A stretch of DNA of 64,000 bases. Source: Stappia indica (GTDB taxonomy: Bacteria; Pseudomonadota; Alphaproteobacteria; Rhizobiales; Stappiaceae). Each line of letters starts with the position of its first letter. Position 1 is the first letter of the stretch. The DNA lies in assembly GCF_001696535.1 (NCBI RefSeq), contig NZ_MBQE01000003.1, positions 124,001-188,000 on the forward strand. The letters run 5' to 3'. A model generated the notes under the pieces. That model was not told the DNA's origin. It did not search any database and saw only the letters and a program-made list of their open reading frames with translations. This document shows positions 44,336-53,013 of this stretch, piece after piece. A program made the translations under genes and the position numbers.

Positions 44336-44677
44336 ATGTTCAAGAAGATCGCAGTCACAAGTCTTGCAGTCGCCCTGACCGCCGGTGCGGTTCTGGCATC
44401 CGGCACCACCGGCGCCGAGGCCAAGAAGGGCTGGCACCACAACAACGGCTGGGCCGCTGCCGGCGGGTTCGTCGCCGGTGCCGTGATCGGCTCCGCCCTG
44501 TCGCAGCCGCGCTACTACGAGCCGGCCCCGCGCTACGAACCGGCTCCGGTCTATTACGGCCGTCCGGCCCCGTGGACGCCGGAATGGTATCGCTACTGCT
44601 CGTCCAGGTACCGCTCGTTCAACCCGGACACCGGCTACTTCCGCACCTATTCGGGGCGCTACCAGTTCTGCAACTGA
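44336..44677 (+). CDS. BA14K-family secreted protein
   Basis: A 113-residue protein with a signal peptide (about 1-29), a hydrophobic GGFVAGAVIGSAL segment near 43-55, a Pro/Tyr-rich linker (YYEPAPRYEPAPVYYGRPAP) and the C-terminal BA14K domain, in which WYRYCSSRYRSFNPDTGYF and the closing FC are diagnostic. BA14K proteins of Brucella and relatives are small immunoreactive envelope proteins of poorly defined function. It is a single-gene transcript with its own terminator. Confidence 0.9.
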   Translation: MFKKIAVTSLAVALTAGAVLASGTTGAEAKKGWHHNNGWAAAGGFVAGAVIGSALSQPRYYEPAPRYEPAPVYYGRPAPWTPEWYRYCSSRYRSFNPDTGYFRTYSGRYQFCN

Positions 44678-44709
44678 GCGGAACAATCCTCCCGGGAGGA
44701 CCAGAAGAG

Positions 44710-44732
44710 GGCCGGCCTTTGCCGGCCTTTTT
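44710..44732 (+). terminator. intrinsic terminator of the BA14K gene
   Basis: GGCCGGC (44710-44716) pairs with GCCGGCC (44721-44727) around a CTTT loop, and TTTTT follows at 44728-44732, 33 nt after the stop codon. It also lies just past the stop of the convergent flavoprotein gene. Confidence 0.8.
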
Positions 44733-44753
44733 CCGTTTTGCGAAGGGGAGGGG

Positions 44754-45998
44754 TCAGCGCCCGGCCAGCGCCCGGGCGATTCCGTCGGCAGCCGCAATGC
44801 CGCTGGCGAAGGACGCCTGCAGCAGGTAGCCGCCCGTCGGGGCTTCCCAGTCGATCATCTCGCCGGCCACATGGACGCCCGGCAGCTTGTTGAGGCCGAA
44901 ATCCGCGTCGATCTCGCTCCAGGCGATGCCGCCGGCCGTCGAGATCGCCCGGTCCATGCCGGAAAATCCTGTCGCGGCCAGCGCCAGCCCCTTGATCCGG
45001 CGGGCCAGCTCGAGCGGATCGCTGGTGCGCTCGCCCGTTTCCGACAGCAGCGCGATGGCGCTTGGGGGCAGGCCTGCCGCCTTGCGCAGGTGGTTGGACA
45101 GCGACTGCTTGCCGCGCGGGCGGGCAAGCCGCGTCGCCAGCGCCGCCTCGTCGAGATCCGGGCGCAGGTCGAGCACCAGCTCCGCCGACCCGTGCGCCTC
45201 GAAAGCCGCCCGCAGTTCCGCCGACAGCGCGTAGACCGCACCGCCCTCCAGCCCGCGTGCGGTGATCATCGCCTCGCCGGCAATGCGCGTGCCGCCGACG
45301 CTCACCGCGATTCGCTTCAGCGGCGTTCCGGCGAAGCGCTGCTTCAGCAGCTCCGACCAGTTGATGAGAACGCCCGCATTCGCCGGCGTCAGCGGCGTCA
45401 CCGTCACGCCGTGCCGTTCGAGCAGCGGCACCCAGCCGCCGTTGCTGCCGAGCCGCGGCCAGCTCGCGCCGCCGAGCGCCAGCAGCACCGCGTCGGCCTC
45501 GATGTCCTTTGCCCCGTCCGGCGTCTCGAAGGAGAGGCACCAGCGCGCGGGCGCTTCCGCGCTCTGCTTCAGCCCCGTCCAAGTCCAGCGGGTGTTGAGC
45601 TCTACGCCGCGCGCGGCGAGCCGGCCGAGCAGCGCCCGCACCAGCGGCGAGGCTTTCATTGCAGTTGGAAACACCCGGTCGCTCGAACCGACGAAGGTCT
45701 CGATGCCGAGCTCCGCGCACCATTGCCTCAGCGCTGCGGGATCGAACGCCGCGATCGCCGGTTCCAGATGCGTTGCCGCGTCCCGGTAGCGGGACAGGAA
45801 CGCCGGCATCGCCTCGCCATGGGTGAGGTTGAGCCCGCCGCGCCCGGCCATCAGCAGCTTGCGCGCCGGCGAGGGCATGCGCTCGATGATGGTCACCGCA
45901 AGGCCGGCTGCCGACAGCCGGTCGGCGGCGATCAGCCCGGCCGGCCCGGCGCCGACGACGACCACCTGCGGGACCGTCCGCGTGCCGTTCTCGCTCAT
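44754..45998 (-). CDS. NAD(P)/FAD-dependent oxidoreductase, TIGR03862/HI0933-type flavoprotein
   Basis: A 414-residue flavoprotein. An FAD-binding Rossmann motif VVVGAGPAGLIAADRLS (about 13-29) is followed by RKLLMAGRGGLNLTHGE, the hallmark of the HI0933/BaiN/RdsA family, and a C-terminal GGIAWSEID...GVHVAGEMIDWEAPTGGYLLQ block. Family members reduce C=C bonds of steroids or act in unknown redox roles; no substrate can be assigned. It is 28 nt from the FkbM gene upstream on the same strand and may share its transcript. Confidence 0.88.
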   Translation of the reverse strand: MSENGTRTVPQVVVVGAGPAGLIAADRLSAAGLAVTIIERMPSPARKLLMAGRGGLNLTHGEAMPAFLSRYRDAATHLEPAIAAFDPAALRQWCAELGIETFVGSSDRVFPTAMKASPLVRALLGRLAARGVELNTRWTWTGLKQSAEAPARWCLSFETPDGAKDIEADAVLLALGGASWPRLGSNGGWVPLLERHGVTVTPLTPANAGVLINWSELLKQRFAGTPLKRIAVSVGGTRIAGEAMITARGLEGGAVYALSAELRAAFEAHGSAELVLDLRPDLDEAALATRLARPRGKQSLSNHLRKAAGLPPSAIALLSETGERTSDPLELARRIKGLALAATGFSGMDRAISTAGGIAWSEIDADFGLNKLPGVHVAGEMIDWEAPTGGYLLQASFASGIAAADGIARALAGR

Positions 45999-46026
45999 TG
46001 TATATGTCCCGTTTCGGCCCGCGCGC

Positions 46027-46800
46027 TCAGCGCAGCGGCGCCCGGCCCTTGGAGAACAGGAAGCCGCGCTTGGCCTCGAACAGCCACAGGCCGAGCTTGG
46101 CGAGCAGCCTCACGTCGCCCGCCGGCAGCAGCGACTTGCGCCCCACGCGGGTGAGATTGAAGCCGGGGAAGGTCTTGAACACCCGCCGCGTCATGGCGAA
46201 GGTCTTGTGGAAGCGCGGATGCCCGCCGGCCGCAAAGCGCGGATGGAAGGAGACGAAGCAGTCGACCCGCTCGCGCTGCAGGAGCGGCGCCAGCATCGGC
46301 GCCACGTCGTATTCCGCGCCCTCGATGTCCATCTTGATGAACAGCTTGTCGTTCGGCCCGATCATCGCGGCGATCTCCTCCACGGAGATGCAGTCGACGT
46401 CGAAGGTGACGCTGGCGTCCTTGTGCACGAAGGAGGACATCGAATCGCCCGGCGCGGTCTTGGCGGCCATCTTGCGGCTGCCGCTCTGCGTCCACACCGC
46501 CTTGCGTAGGACCGTGACCTTGTCGCGGATCTGCGGGTTGAGCGCGAGATTCGCCTCCAGTTCGTCGGCCGCCGTCGGATCCGGCTCGAAGGCGATGACC
46601 TTGCGCGCCCGGTGCGCCTCGTACAGCACGGTCGGGCCGACCCAGGCGCCGAAGTCGAGGCACACGGTGTCCTCGTCGACGCAGGCGTCGAGAATGTCGT
46701 AGGTCGGCTTTTCCCAGTTGCCGTTTTCCGCCTGCCGCCAGAAGCCGGGGCGCGCATCGTTCACCTGGAAGGAAATGTCGCGGATCGTCACGCTGTGCAT
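46027..46800 (-). CDS. FkbM-family methyltransferase
   Basis: A 257-residue SAM-dependent methyltransferase. The SAM motif is LDFGAWVGPTVLYEA near 48-62, followed by VIAFEPDP, and later KLFIKMDIEGAEYD, which is typical of FkbM enzymes. Many of these methylate sugars in surface polysaccharides or natural products. The neighbouring glycosyltransferase suggests a polysaccharide or LPS substrate. ATG 46800 is the likely start; the 67 nt upstream separate it from the glycosyltransferase gene. Confidence 0.88.
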   Translation of the reverse strand: MHSVTIRDISFQVNDARPGFWRQAENGNWEKPTYDILDACVDEDTVCLDFGAWVGPTVLYEAHRARKVIAFEPDPTAADELEANLALNPQIRDKVTVLRKAVWTQSGSRKMAAKTAPGDSMSSFVHKDASVTFDVDCISVEEIAAMIGPNDKLFIKMDIEGAEYDVAPMLAPLLQRERVDCFVSFHPRFAAGGHPRFHKTFAMTRRVFKTFPGFNLTRVGRKSLLPAGDVRLLAKLGLWLFEAKRGFLFSKGRAPLR

Positions 46801-46867
46801 CTGGAGGGTACCGGCTCTCTTTATCTATATGTGTCTTGCAAGGGCTCTTGCGGAATTGGTGCGGGGC

Positions 46868-47680
46868 TCAGCCTTCCCGGCGCCTGTCCGCCGCCTCGCC
46901 CAGTTCCCGCTCATACGCCTTCGCAAGCCGCAGGAACCTCGTATAGGCGAAATTGACGGAGATCACGATCCCCCACCAGCCATAGAGCGCATAGCGGCGG
47001 ATCGCATAGGCCTTCAGGAAGGCGAGGGGAAACTCGGTGGCGATGCGCCAGCGGGCGATCCGCCGCCCGCGCGCGGCCATGTCCTCGGCCTGCATCGTCG
47101 AGTAGCGGTTCATCTTCTCCACGTGGAAGGCGACGGAGCGGATCGAGCGGTGTTCCATCGCGCCCTTCAGCCGGGACGGCCTTGCCTCGGCCGGCGGGCG
47201 CACCGTGTCGTGCACGGGCGAATCGGAGAAACGGCCCGCGCGTCGGTCGTAAAGGCGGATCTGGATATAGCCATAGGCCCAGGGGGCGGGGCCGTCCTCA
47301 TGGGCGAAGACATCCTTGATCGCCACGGTCCAGAACGGATTGGCCGCAAGCTTGCCGGAGGCGGCCAGTTGCGCGATCTCGCGCGCCAGCGCGGGCGTTG
47401 CCGCCTCGTCGGCATCGAGGTTGAAGATCCAGTCGTTGCGGCACTGGTCCTCGGCAAAGCGCTTCTGCGGCCCGTAGCCCGGCCAGGCGTTCTCTATGAC
47501 TCGCGCGCCGTGCGCGCGCGCGATGTCCTGCGTCCCGTCGGTGGAGCCGCTGTCGACGACGACGACCTCGTCCGCGAATCCCGCCACGCTGTCGATGGCG
47601 CGGGCGATGCGGTCGGCCTCGTCATGGGCGATGATGAAGACCGATATGGCGACGGGCGTCCCGCCCGTTGTCGTCTGCAT
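46868..47680 (-). CDS. glycosyltransferase family 2, WaaE/KdtX-like
   Basis: A 270-residue GT-A glycosyltransferase beginning ISVFIIAHDEADRIARAIDS; VVVDSGSTDGT and FNLDADEAAT (DxD) bind the nucleotide sugar. The sequence follows the WaaE/KdtX LPS core transferase pattern (GYGPQKRFA, GYIQIRLYDRR, PVHDTV). A hydrophobic or amphipathic stretch near 215-240 may attach it to the inner membrane. It is probably the first gene of the FkbM-flavoprotein transcript. Confidence 0.88.
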   Translation of the reverse strand: MQTTTGGTPVAISVFIIAHDEADRIARAIDSVAGFADEVVVVDSGSTDGTQDIARAHGARVIENAWPGYGPQKRFAEDQCRNDWIFNLDADEAATPALAREIAQLAASGKLAANPFWTVAIKDVFAHEDGPAPWAYGYIQIRLYDRRAGRFSDSPVHDTVRPPAEARPSRLKGAMEHRSIRSVAFHVEKMNRYSTMQAEDMAARGRRIARWRIATEFPLAFLKAYAIRRYALYGWWGIVISVNFAYTRFLRLAKAYERELGEAADRRREG

Positions 47681-48086
47681 CCGTTCACATCCCCGTTTTG
47701 GCCGTTCGGGCCGCTTGACTGCTGCGAATCGAGGCAGCCGCCTGCCTGCGAAAGCGGCTTTCGGCTGCGGTCGGGCTCTCTTTACGGCCCGCGGCGGACC
47801 GCTTCAAGGCTCTCGCAGCGCAGCATCCTGCGGAAGCCCCTAAAGTCGCCTCTGGGCCCGAAAACGGCAGAACCGCAGGAAACCTAGGGCATTTGCTAAC
47901 AGAGGTTTAACGGGGTGTCACCGCAAAGACACACTGTGTCCGTCGAGTGCCGCATTCGGGTATTTGCCGGTTGCGAGCCGCCGACGGCCTCGCTTAGAAA
48001 AGGATCGAGCTCGCGGGGAAGCTTGCTCAACTCTTCATCTCCCGTTGGCCACTAGGTCACACAGGGAATAACGACGAGGTCAGGAA
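47681..48086 (+). other. intergenic region upstream of the first porin gene
   Basis: About 400 nt between divergent genes. The left half carries the glycosyltransferase upstream region, the right half the porin promoter and leader, with the repeated 19-mer at 47916-47934 and an ACGACGAGGTCAGGA ribosome-binding segment just before 48087. I see no gene. Confidence 0.5.
47916..47934 (+). promoter_or_regulatory. 19-mer shared by both porin leaders, copy 1
   Basis: TGTCACCGCAAAGACACAC occurs identically at 49411-49429 upstream of the second porin. It contains the inverted arms GTGTC/GACAC (TGTC/GACA in copy 2). It ends 152 nt before the porin start; it may be a regulator site or part of the promoter. 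Confidence 0.6.
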
Positions 48087-49277
48087 ATGAACATCAAGAG
48101 CATCCTGCTCGGCGCTTCCGCTGCCGCCCTGGCGGCCACGGGCGCTCAGGCCGCCGATCTTCCGGTGGCTCCGGAGCCGGTCGACTACGTTCGCGTTTGC
48201 GACGCTTTCGGCACCGGCTTCTTCTACATCCCGGGCACCGAGACCTGCCTGAAGATCGGCGGCGGCGTTCGCGTCGAGTTCCGTCTGTTCGACATGCTGG
48301 ACAACGGTGGTTCCGCTTGGGACGCCCGCACCGACACCTCCACCGGTATCCGTGCTCGTGGCTACCTGAACTTCGACAGCCGCACCAACACCGAGTACGG
48401 CCTGCTGCGCACCTACGTCGCGGCCTGGTCGACCACCGACAACGCCGGTGCGTCTGACTTCTACCTCGACGAAGCCTTCATCCAGCTGGGTGGCTTCGTT
48501 GCTGGTCGTACCGCTACGTACTTCCAGTTCTACACCGGCAACAACTGGGGTTCCGTCCTCGACCAGGGCTTCACCGATTACGGCGAGACCAACCTGTTCG
48601 CGTACACCGCCCAGTTCGGCAACGGCTTCTCGGCCTCGGTGTCGGCTGAAGTCGCCAACAAGCGCGGTACGATCGTTGGCCCGCTCGCCGGCGTCGACTA
48701 CTACGGCGGCCACAAGGTCCCGGACTTCGTCGCCAACCTGCGCGTCGACCAGGGTTGGGGTTCGGCCCAGATCATGGGTGCCCTGCACCACGTCTACGGC
48801 GTGAACGTCGCTGGTGTGACCGCTGGCAAGAGCAAGCTCGGCTGGGCGATCGGCGCTGGCGCCACGTTCAACCTGCCGATGATCGCTCCGGGCGACAACA
48901 TCTCGCTGCAGGCGACCTACTCGCAGGGCGCGATCGGCTACGTCAGCTCGGCTTGGGACGGCGTGTTCTCTGACGCTGCTTACAACGCTGCTGGCTCGCT
49001 GAAGATGTCGACGGCTTGGGGCATCGGCGGTGGCTTCACCCACTTCTGGACCCCGGCGATCTCGACCGCGATCACCGCTTCGTACAACAGCCTGGATCAG
49101 GCTGCGAGCGCTGGTCTGGCCGACATCCGCGACCTGAACGTCCAGGGTAACATCATCTGGCGTCCGGTCTCCGGCCTGTACCTCGGTGCTGAGCTCGAGT
49201 ACCGCAACCGCGACATCAAGGGCGGCGCCAACGACGACGCTCTGGTCGGCGTGTTCCGCGTGCAGCGCACGTTCTAA
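48087..49277 (+). CDS. outer-membrane porin (Omp2-like), copy 1
   Basis: A 396-residue trimeric-type beta-barrel porin of the Hyphomicrobiales family. A 22-residue signal peptide (ending TGAQA) precedes ADLPVAPEPVDYVRVCDAFG, the family start; two cysteines (CDAF near 38 and ETCLKIGGG near 53) and the terminal Phe in FRVQRTF, needed for outer-membrane assembly, are present. Codon use is strongly biased, with many GCT/GGT codons, unlike the surrounding genes, as expected of a highly expressed protein. It differs from copy 2 at only 19 residues. Confidence 0.95.
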   Translation: MNIKSILLGASAAALAATGAQAADLPVAPEPVDYVRVCDAFGTGFFYIPGTETCLKIGGGVRVEFRLFDMLDNGGSAWDARTDTSTGIRARGYLNFDSRTNTEYGLLRTYVAAWSTTDNAGASDFYLDEAFIQLGGFVAGRTATYFQFYTGNNWGSVLDQGFTDYGETNLFAYTAQFGNGFSASVSAEVANKRGTIVGPLAGVDYYGGHKVPDFVANLRVDQGWGSAQIMGALHHVYGVNVAGVTAGKSKLGWAIGAGATFNLPMIAPGDNISLQATYSQGAIGYVSSAWDGVFSDAAYNAAGSLKMSTAWGIGGGFTHFWTPAISTAITASYNSLDQAASAGLADIRDLNVQGNIIWRPVSGLYLGAELEYRNRDIKGGANDDALVGVFRVQRTF

Positions 49278-49300
49278 TCTGATCCTTTAGGATTGGATTG

Positions 49301-49332
49301 AAAGGCCCGGCAGGCAACTGCCGGGCCTTTTT
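49301..49332 (+). terminator. intrinsic terminator of porin copy 1
   Basis: AAAGGCCCGGCAG (49301-49313) pairs perfectly with CTGCCGGGCCTTT (49318-49330), 13 bp, loop GCAA, followed by TTTTT to 49332. The same sequence follows porin copy 2. Confidence 0.92.
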
Positions 49333-49410
49333 CTTTGTCCGCATCCGGGCGGCGAGCTCGCGCAGGACCCGTCGCGATCGCGGTTGCCGTCGCGTCCCGA
49401 TACCCCCTTC

Positions 49411-49429
49411 TGTCACCGCAAAGACACAC
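49411..49429 (+). promoter_or_regulatory. 19-mer shared by both porin leaders, copy 2
   Basis: Identical to 47916-47934 and 142 nt before the second porin start, after the first porin's terminator. Its conservation between otherwise diverged leaders argues that it is functional. Confidence 0.6.
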
Positions 49430-49571
49430 ATGCTGCACTGCGTGCATCCAGGTGGCTATTGGCGATTGCGGCGCTGCAGCACCGTCGATTACAAAAAGGA
49501 CAAGAGCTAGGGGGGAACTATTCCTTCTTTCCCGCGGCTAGCTCCTGCGGGACTAACGACGAGGTCAGGAC

Positions 49572-50762
49572 ATGAACATCAAGAGCATCCTGCTCGGCGC
49601 TTCTGCAGCTGCCATGGCAGCCACGGGCGCTCAGGCCGCCGATCTGCCGGTCGCTCCGGAGCCGGTCGACTACGTTCGCGTTTGCGACGCTTTCGGCACG
49701 GGCTTCTTCTACATCCCGGGCACCGAGACCTGCCTGAAGATCGGCGGCGGCGTTCGCGTCGAGTTCCGTCTGTTCGACATGCTGGACAACGGTGGTTCCG
49801 CTTGGGACGCCCGCACAGACACCTCCACCGGTATCCGTGCTCGTGGCTACCTGAACTTCGACAGCCGCACCAACACCGAGTACGGCCTGCTGCGCACCTA
49901 CGTCGCGGCCTGGTCGACCACCGACAACGCCGGTGCGTCTGACTTCTACCTCGACGAAGCCTTCATCCAGCTGGGTGGCTTCGTTGCTGGTCGCACCGCG
50001 TCCTACTTCGACTTCTACACCGGCGACAACTGGGGTTCCGTCCTCGACCAGGGCTTCTCGGACTACGGCGAGACCAACCTGTTCGCGTACACCGCCCAGT
50101 TCGGCAACGGCTTCTCGGCCTCGGTGTCGGCTGAAGTCGCCAACAAGCGCGGCACGATCGTTGGCCCGCTCGCCGGCGTCGACTACTACGGCGGCCACAA
50201 GGTTCCGGACTTCGTCGCCAACCTGCGCGTCGATCAGGGTTGGGGTTCGGCCCAGATCATGGGTGCCCTGCACCACGTCTACGGCGTGAACGTCCCGGCT
50301 GTGACCGGCGGCAAGAGCAAGCTCGGCTGGGCGATCGGCGCTGGCGCCACGTTCAACCTGCCGATGATCGCTCCGGGCGACAGCTTCTCGCTGCAGGCGA
50401 CCTACTCGCAGGGCGCGATCGGCTACGTCAGCTCGGCTTGGGGCGGCGCCTTCTCTGACGCGGCCTACAACGCTGCCGGCCAGCTGAAGATGTCGACCGC
50501 TTGGGGCATCGGCGGTGGCTTCACCCACTTCTGGACCCCGGCGATCTCGACCTCGATCACCGCTGCCTACAACAGCTTGGATCAGGCTGCGAGCGCTGGT
50601 CTGGCCGACATCCGCGACCTGAACGTCCAGGGTAACGTCGTGTGGCGTCCGGTCTCCGGCCTGTACTTCGGTGCAGAGCTCGAGTACCGCAACCGCGACA
50701 TCAAGGGCGCTGCCAACGACGACGCTCTGGTCGGCGTGTTCCGCGTCCAGCGCACGTTCTAA
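49572..50762 (+). CDS. outer-membrane porin (Omp2-like), copy 2
   Basis: A 396-residue porin nearly identical to copy 1. Residues 16-143 and 164-241 are unchanged, while 18 of the 19 substitutions fall in 144-163 and 242-380. Changes Gln147Asp and Asn152Asp add negative charge in one short stretch that could line the pore or form the L3 loop. Signal peptide, cysteines and terminal Phe are kept. It has its own leader and terminator, so the pair may be differently regulated, like omp2a/omp2b of Brucella. Confidence 0.95.
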   Translation: MNIKSILLGASAAAMAATGAQAADLPVAPEPVDYVRVCDAFGTGFFYIPGTETCLKIGGGVRVEFRLFDMLDNGGSAWDARTDTSTGIRARGYLNFDSRTNTEYGLLRTYVAAWSTTDNAGASDFYLDEAFIQLGGFVAGRTASYFDFYTGDNWGSVLDQGFSDYGETNLFAYTAQFGNGFSASVSAEVANKRGTIVGPLAGVDYYGGHKVPDFVANLRVDQGWGSAQIMGALHHVYGVNVPAVTGGKSKLGWAIGAGATFNLPMIAPGDSFSLQATYSQGAIGYVSSAWGGAFSDAAYNAAGQLKMSTAWGIGGGFTHFWTPAISTSITAAYNSLDQAASAGLADIRDLNVQGNVVWRPVSGLYFGAELEYRNRDIKGAANDDALVGVFRVQRTF

Positions 50763-50786
50763 TTCGATCCTTTAAGGATTGGATTG

Positions 50787-50818
50787 AAAGGCCCGGCAGG
50801 CAACTGCCGGGCCTTTTT
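50787..50818 (+). terminator. intrinsic terminator of porin copy 2
   Basis: A 13-bp stem with loop GCAA and TTTTT, identical to that at 49301-49332. About 40 nt around it, up to TCCGCATCCGGGC, also match copy 1, marking the 3' boundary of the duplication near 50837. Confidence 0.92.
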
Positions 50819-51062
50819 CTTTGTCCGCATCCGGGCCCGAGGGTTTGTGCGGGCCACCTCATGTCTTTTCGGCATTCCGATAAGTCCATATAAAAAAACA
50901 TGAAATGGAGATGCGTTGACGTTTCCGTAAATAACGCGCTTGCAAGCCAGCCTGTGAAGTGGAATCTTCCCCTCCATCGAAAGACACGGCCCGGGATCCG
51001 GACAGGTCCGCCCGCAGGGGCGCAGCCGGCGATCCGCCTCAGGGCATTTCGCGGAGGTAGTC

Positions 51063-52229
51063 ATGACTGCAGCAATTGTCGGCTGGGCCCATACCCCCTT
51101 TGGCAAGCATTCCGACGAGACGGTCGAGAGCCTGATCGTCCAGGTGGCGCGCGATGCCATCGCCGATGCCGGCTTCGAGCCGGCGGATATCGACGAGATC
51201 GTGCTCGGCCATTTCAATGCCGGCTTCTCGGCCCAGGACTTCACCGCCTCGCTCGTGCTGCAGGCCGATCCTGCACTGCGCTTCAAGCGCGCGACCCGCG
51301 TCGAGAATGCCTGCGCCACCGGTTCCGCTGCCGTGCACCAGGGCGTGCGCGCCATCGCCGCGCGCGAGGCGCGGGTGGTGCTGGTCGTCGGCGTCGAGCA
51401 GATGACCACGACCCCGGGGCCGGAGATCGGCCGCAACCTGCTCAAGGCCTCCTACCTGCCCGAAGACGGCGATACGCCGGCCGGCTTTGCCGGCGTCTTC
51501 GGCAAGATCGCGCAGGCCTATTTCCAGAAATACGGCGACCGCTCCGACGCGCTGGCCGCCATCGCCGCCAAGAACCACAAGAATGGCGTCGGCAATCCGT
51601 ATGCGCAGATGCGCAAGGATCTCGGCTTCGACTTCTGCCGCGCCGAGAGCGAGAAGAACCCTTTCGTCGCCGGCCCGCTCAAGCGCACCGACTGCTCGCT
51701 CGTCTCGGACGGCGCCGCGGCGCTGGTTCTGACCGACATCGAGACCGCGCTCGGTCGCAAGAAGGCGGTCGCCTTCCGCGGGCTTGCCCATGCCCAGGAC
51801 TTCCTGCCCATGTCGAAGCGCGACATCCTCGCCTTCGAGGGCTGCGGCGAGGCCTGGCGCCGGGCGCTGGGGGCCGCGGGGCTCTCCATCGGCGACCTGT
51901 CCTTCGTCGAGACCCATGACTGCTTCACCATCGCCGAGCTCATCGAATACGAGGCGATGGGCCTGACCGCGCCGGGCGAGGGGCATCGCGCCATCCTCGA
52001 GGGCTGGACCCAGATGGACGGTCGCCTGCCGGTCAATCCGTCCGGCGGTCTCAAGGCCAAGGGCCATCCGATCGGTGCCACCGGCGTGTCGATGCACGTT
52101 CTGTCGTCGATGCAGCTCACCGGCACGGCCGGCGACATCCAGGTGAAGAATGCCGAGATCGGCGGTGTGTTCAACATGGGCGGCGCCGCGGTTGCCAACT
52201 ACGTGTCGGTGCTGCAGCCGCTGCGCTGA
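51063..52229 (+). CDS. thiolase family protein (SCP-x-like acetyl-CoA acetyltransferase)
   Basis: A 388-residue thiolase. The nucleophilic Cys is in ENACATGSAA (near 82), the His in FVETHDCFT near 285, and the C-terminal GGLKAKGHPIGATG near 325 holds the second catalytic His. ETHDCFT-type motifs mark the SCP-x/non-degradative thiolase branch, whose members often work with an OB-fold (DUF35) partner; none is seen next to it. It is probably a single gene, followed by a terminator. The substrate is not known. Confidence 0.9.
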   Translation: MTAAIVGWAHTPFGKHSDETVESLIVQVARDAIADAGFEPADIDEIVLGHFNAGFSAQDFTASLVLQADPALRFKRATRVENACATGSAAVHQGVRAIAAREARVVLVVGVEQMTTTPGPEIGRNLLKASYLPEDGDTPAGFAGVFGKIAQAYFQKYGDRSDALAAIAAKNHKNGVGNPYAQMRKDLGFDFCRAESEKNPFVAGPLKRTDCSLVSDGAAALVLTDIETALGRKKAVAFRGLAHAQDFLPMSKRDILAFEGCGEAWRRALGAAGLSIGDLSFVETHDCFTIAELIEYEAMGLTAPGEGHRAILEGWTQMDGRLPVNPSGGLKAKGHPIGATGVSMHVLSSMQLTGTAGDIQVKNAEIGGVFNMGGAAVANYVSVLQPLR

Positions 52230-52251
52230 GGCTGTGCCCTACGCATGAAAG

Positions 52252-52281
52252 AGGCGCGGGGGCCCGGCTCCCGCGCCTTTT
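52252..52281 (+). terminator. intrinsic terminator of the thiolase gene
   Basis: AGGCGCGGG (52252-52260) pairs with CCCGCGCCT (52270-52278) around a 9-nt loop, ending in TTTT, 22 nt past the thiolase stop. Confidence 0.85.
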
Positions 52282-52311
52282 GTTTGCCGGCGTCGGGTCT
52301 CGTCGGTGCCG

Positions 52312-53013
52312 TCAGTAGACGGCCGATTCCATGTAGCGGGCCAGGTCGAGCAGGTCGAAGGCGACGATGTCCCAGCTGTCGCGCGGGGCGAGATCGTTGC
52401 GCTGCTCGGGCCCGAACTCCTTCGGCCTGGCAAAGAAGGCGGTCTTCAGCCCCACAGCCCGCGCGGCGGCAAGGTCCGCATTGTGGGCGGAGGCATACAT
52501 CACTTCGGACGGCAGCAGGTCCAGCGTCGCCGCCGCCTTGAGGAACAGGCTGCCGTCATGCGCGCGCCCGTCCAGCAGGTCCGATCCCAGCACCAGGTCC
52601 CACGGCAGGCCGGCATGTTTGGCAAGCCACGTCATCGGCGCCGTCGGCAGGTCGGTGCACGACGCGATGACATACTCGCGCCGCAGGGCGCGCAAGCCCG
52701 GCACGCTGTCCGGCCAGGCGGGAAACCGCTGCCAGCAGGCCAGCAGCAACTCCTGCTCGCGGCTGCCCGCAGGCGCCTCGAGATCTGCATCCGCCAACAC
52801 CTGCGCAAGGCTTTCCGCCAGGTGTTCCTGCGCCTGGATTGCCCCCGCGCTGGAGGCCAGCCGGGCGCGATAGGTCCTGTACCATGCAGTTGCCAGGGTG
52901 CTGGCCGCAATGTCCTTGCCGCTTTTTGCGAAGGCCCGATCGAAACCGCCCGATAGCCCCCTGTTCCAATCGACAATGGTGCCCAATACATCAAAGAAAA
53001 TAGCTTTTACCAC
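52312..53013 (-). CDS. haloacid dehalogenase type II (HAD superfamily)
   Basis: A 233-residue HAD hydrolase. The nucleophile Asp8 is in IFFDVLGTIVDW; VIASCTDLP stands where dehalogenases have the Ser/Thr motif; YASAHNADLAAARAVGL carries the acidic motif IV in the AHN-DL form typical of L-2-haloacid dehalogenases. It may equally act on a phosphate substrate. GTG 53013 is the only start that retains the full N-terminal motif. It converges on the thiolase gene. Confidence 0.85.
   Translation of the reverse strand: MVKAIFFDVLGTIVDWNRGLSGGFDRAFAKSGKDIAASTLATAWYRTYRARLASSAGAIQAQEHLAESLAQVLADADLEAPAGSREQELLLACWQRFPAWPDSVPGLRALRREYVIASCTDLPTAPMTWLAKHAGLPWDLVLGSDLLDGRAHDGSLFLKAAATLDLLPSEVMYASAHNADLAAARAVGLKTAFFARPKEFGPEQRNDLAPRDSWDIVAFDLLDLARYMESAVY

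Noticed and set aside
48087-50837. Porin pair as a transposon or integrated element
   Set aside because: No inverted ends, target duplication or recombinase gene; a simple tandem gene duplication explains the repeat.
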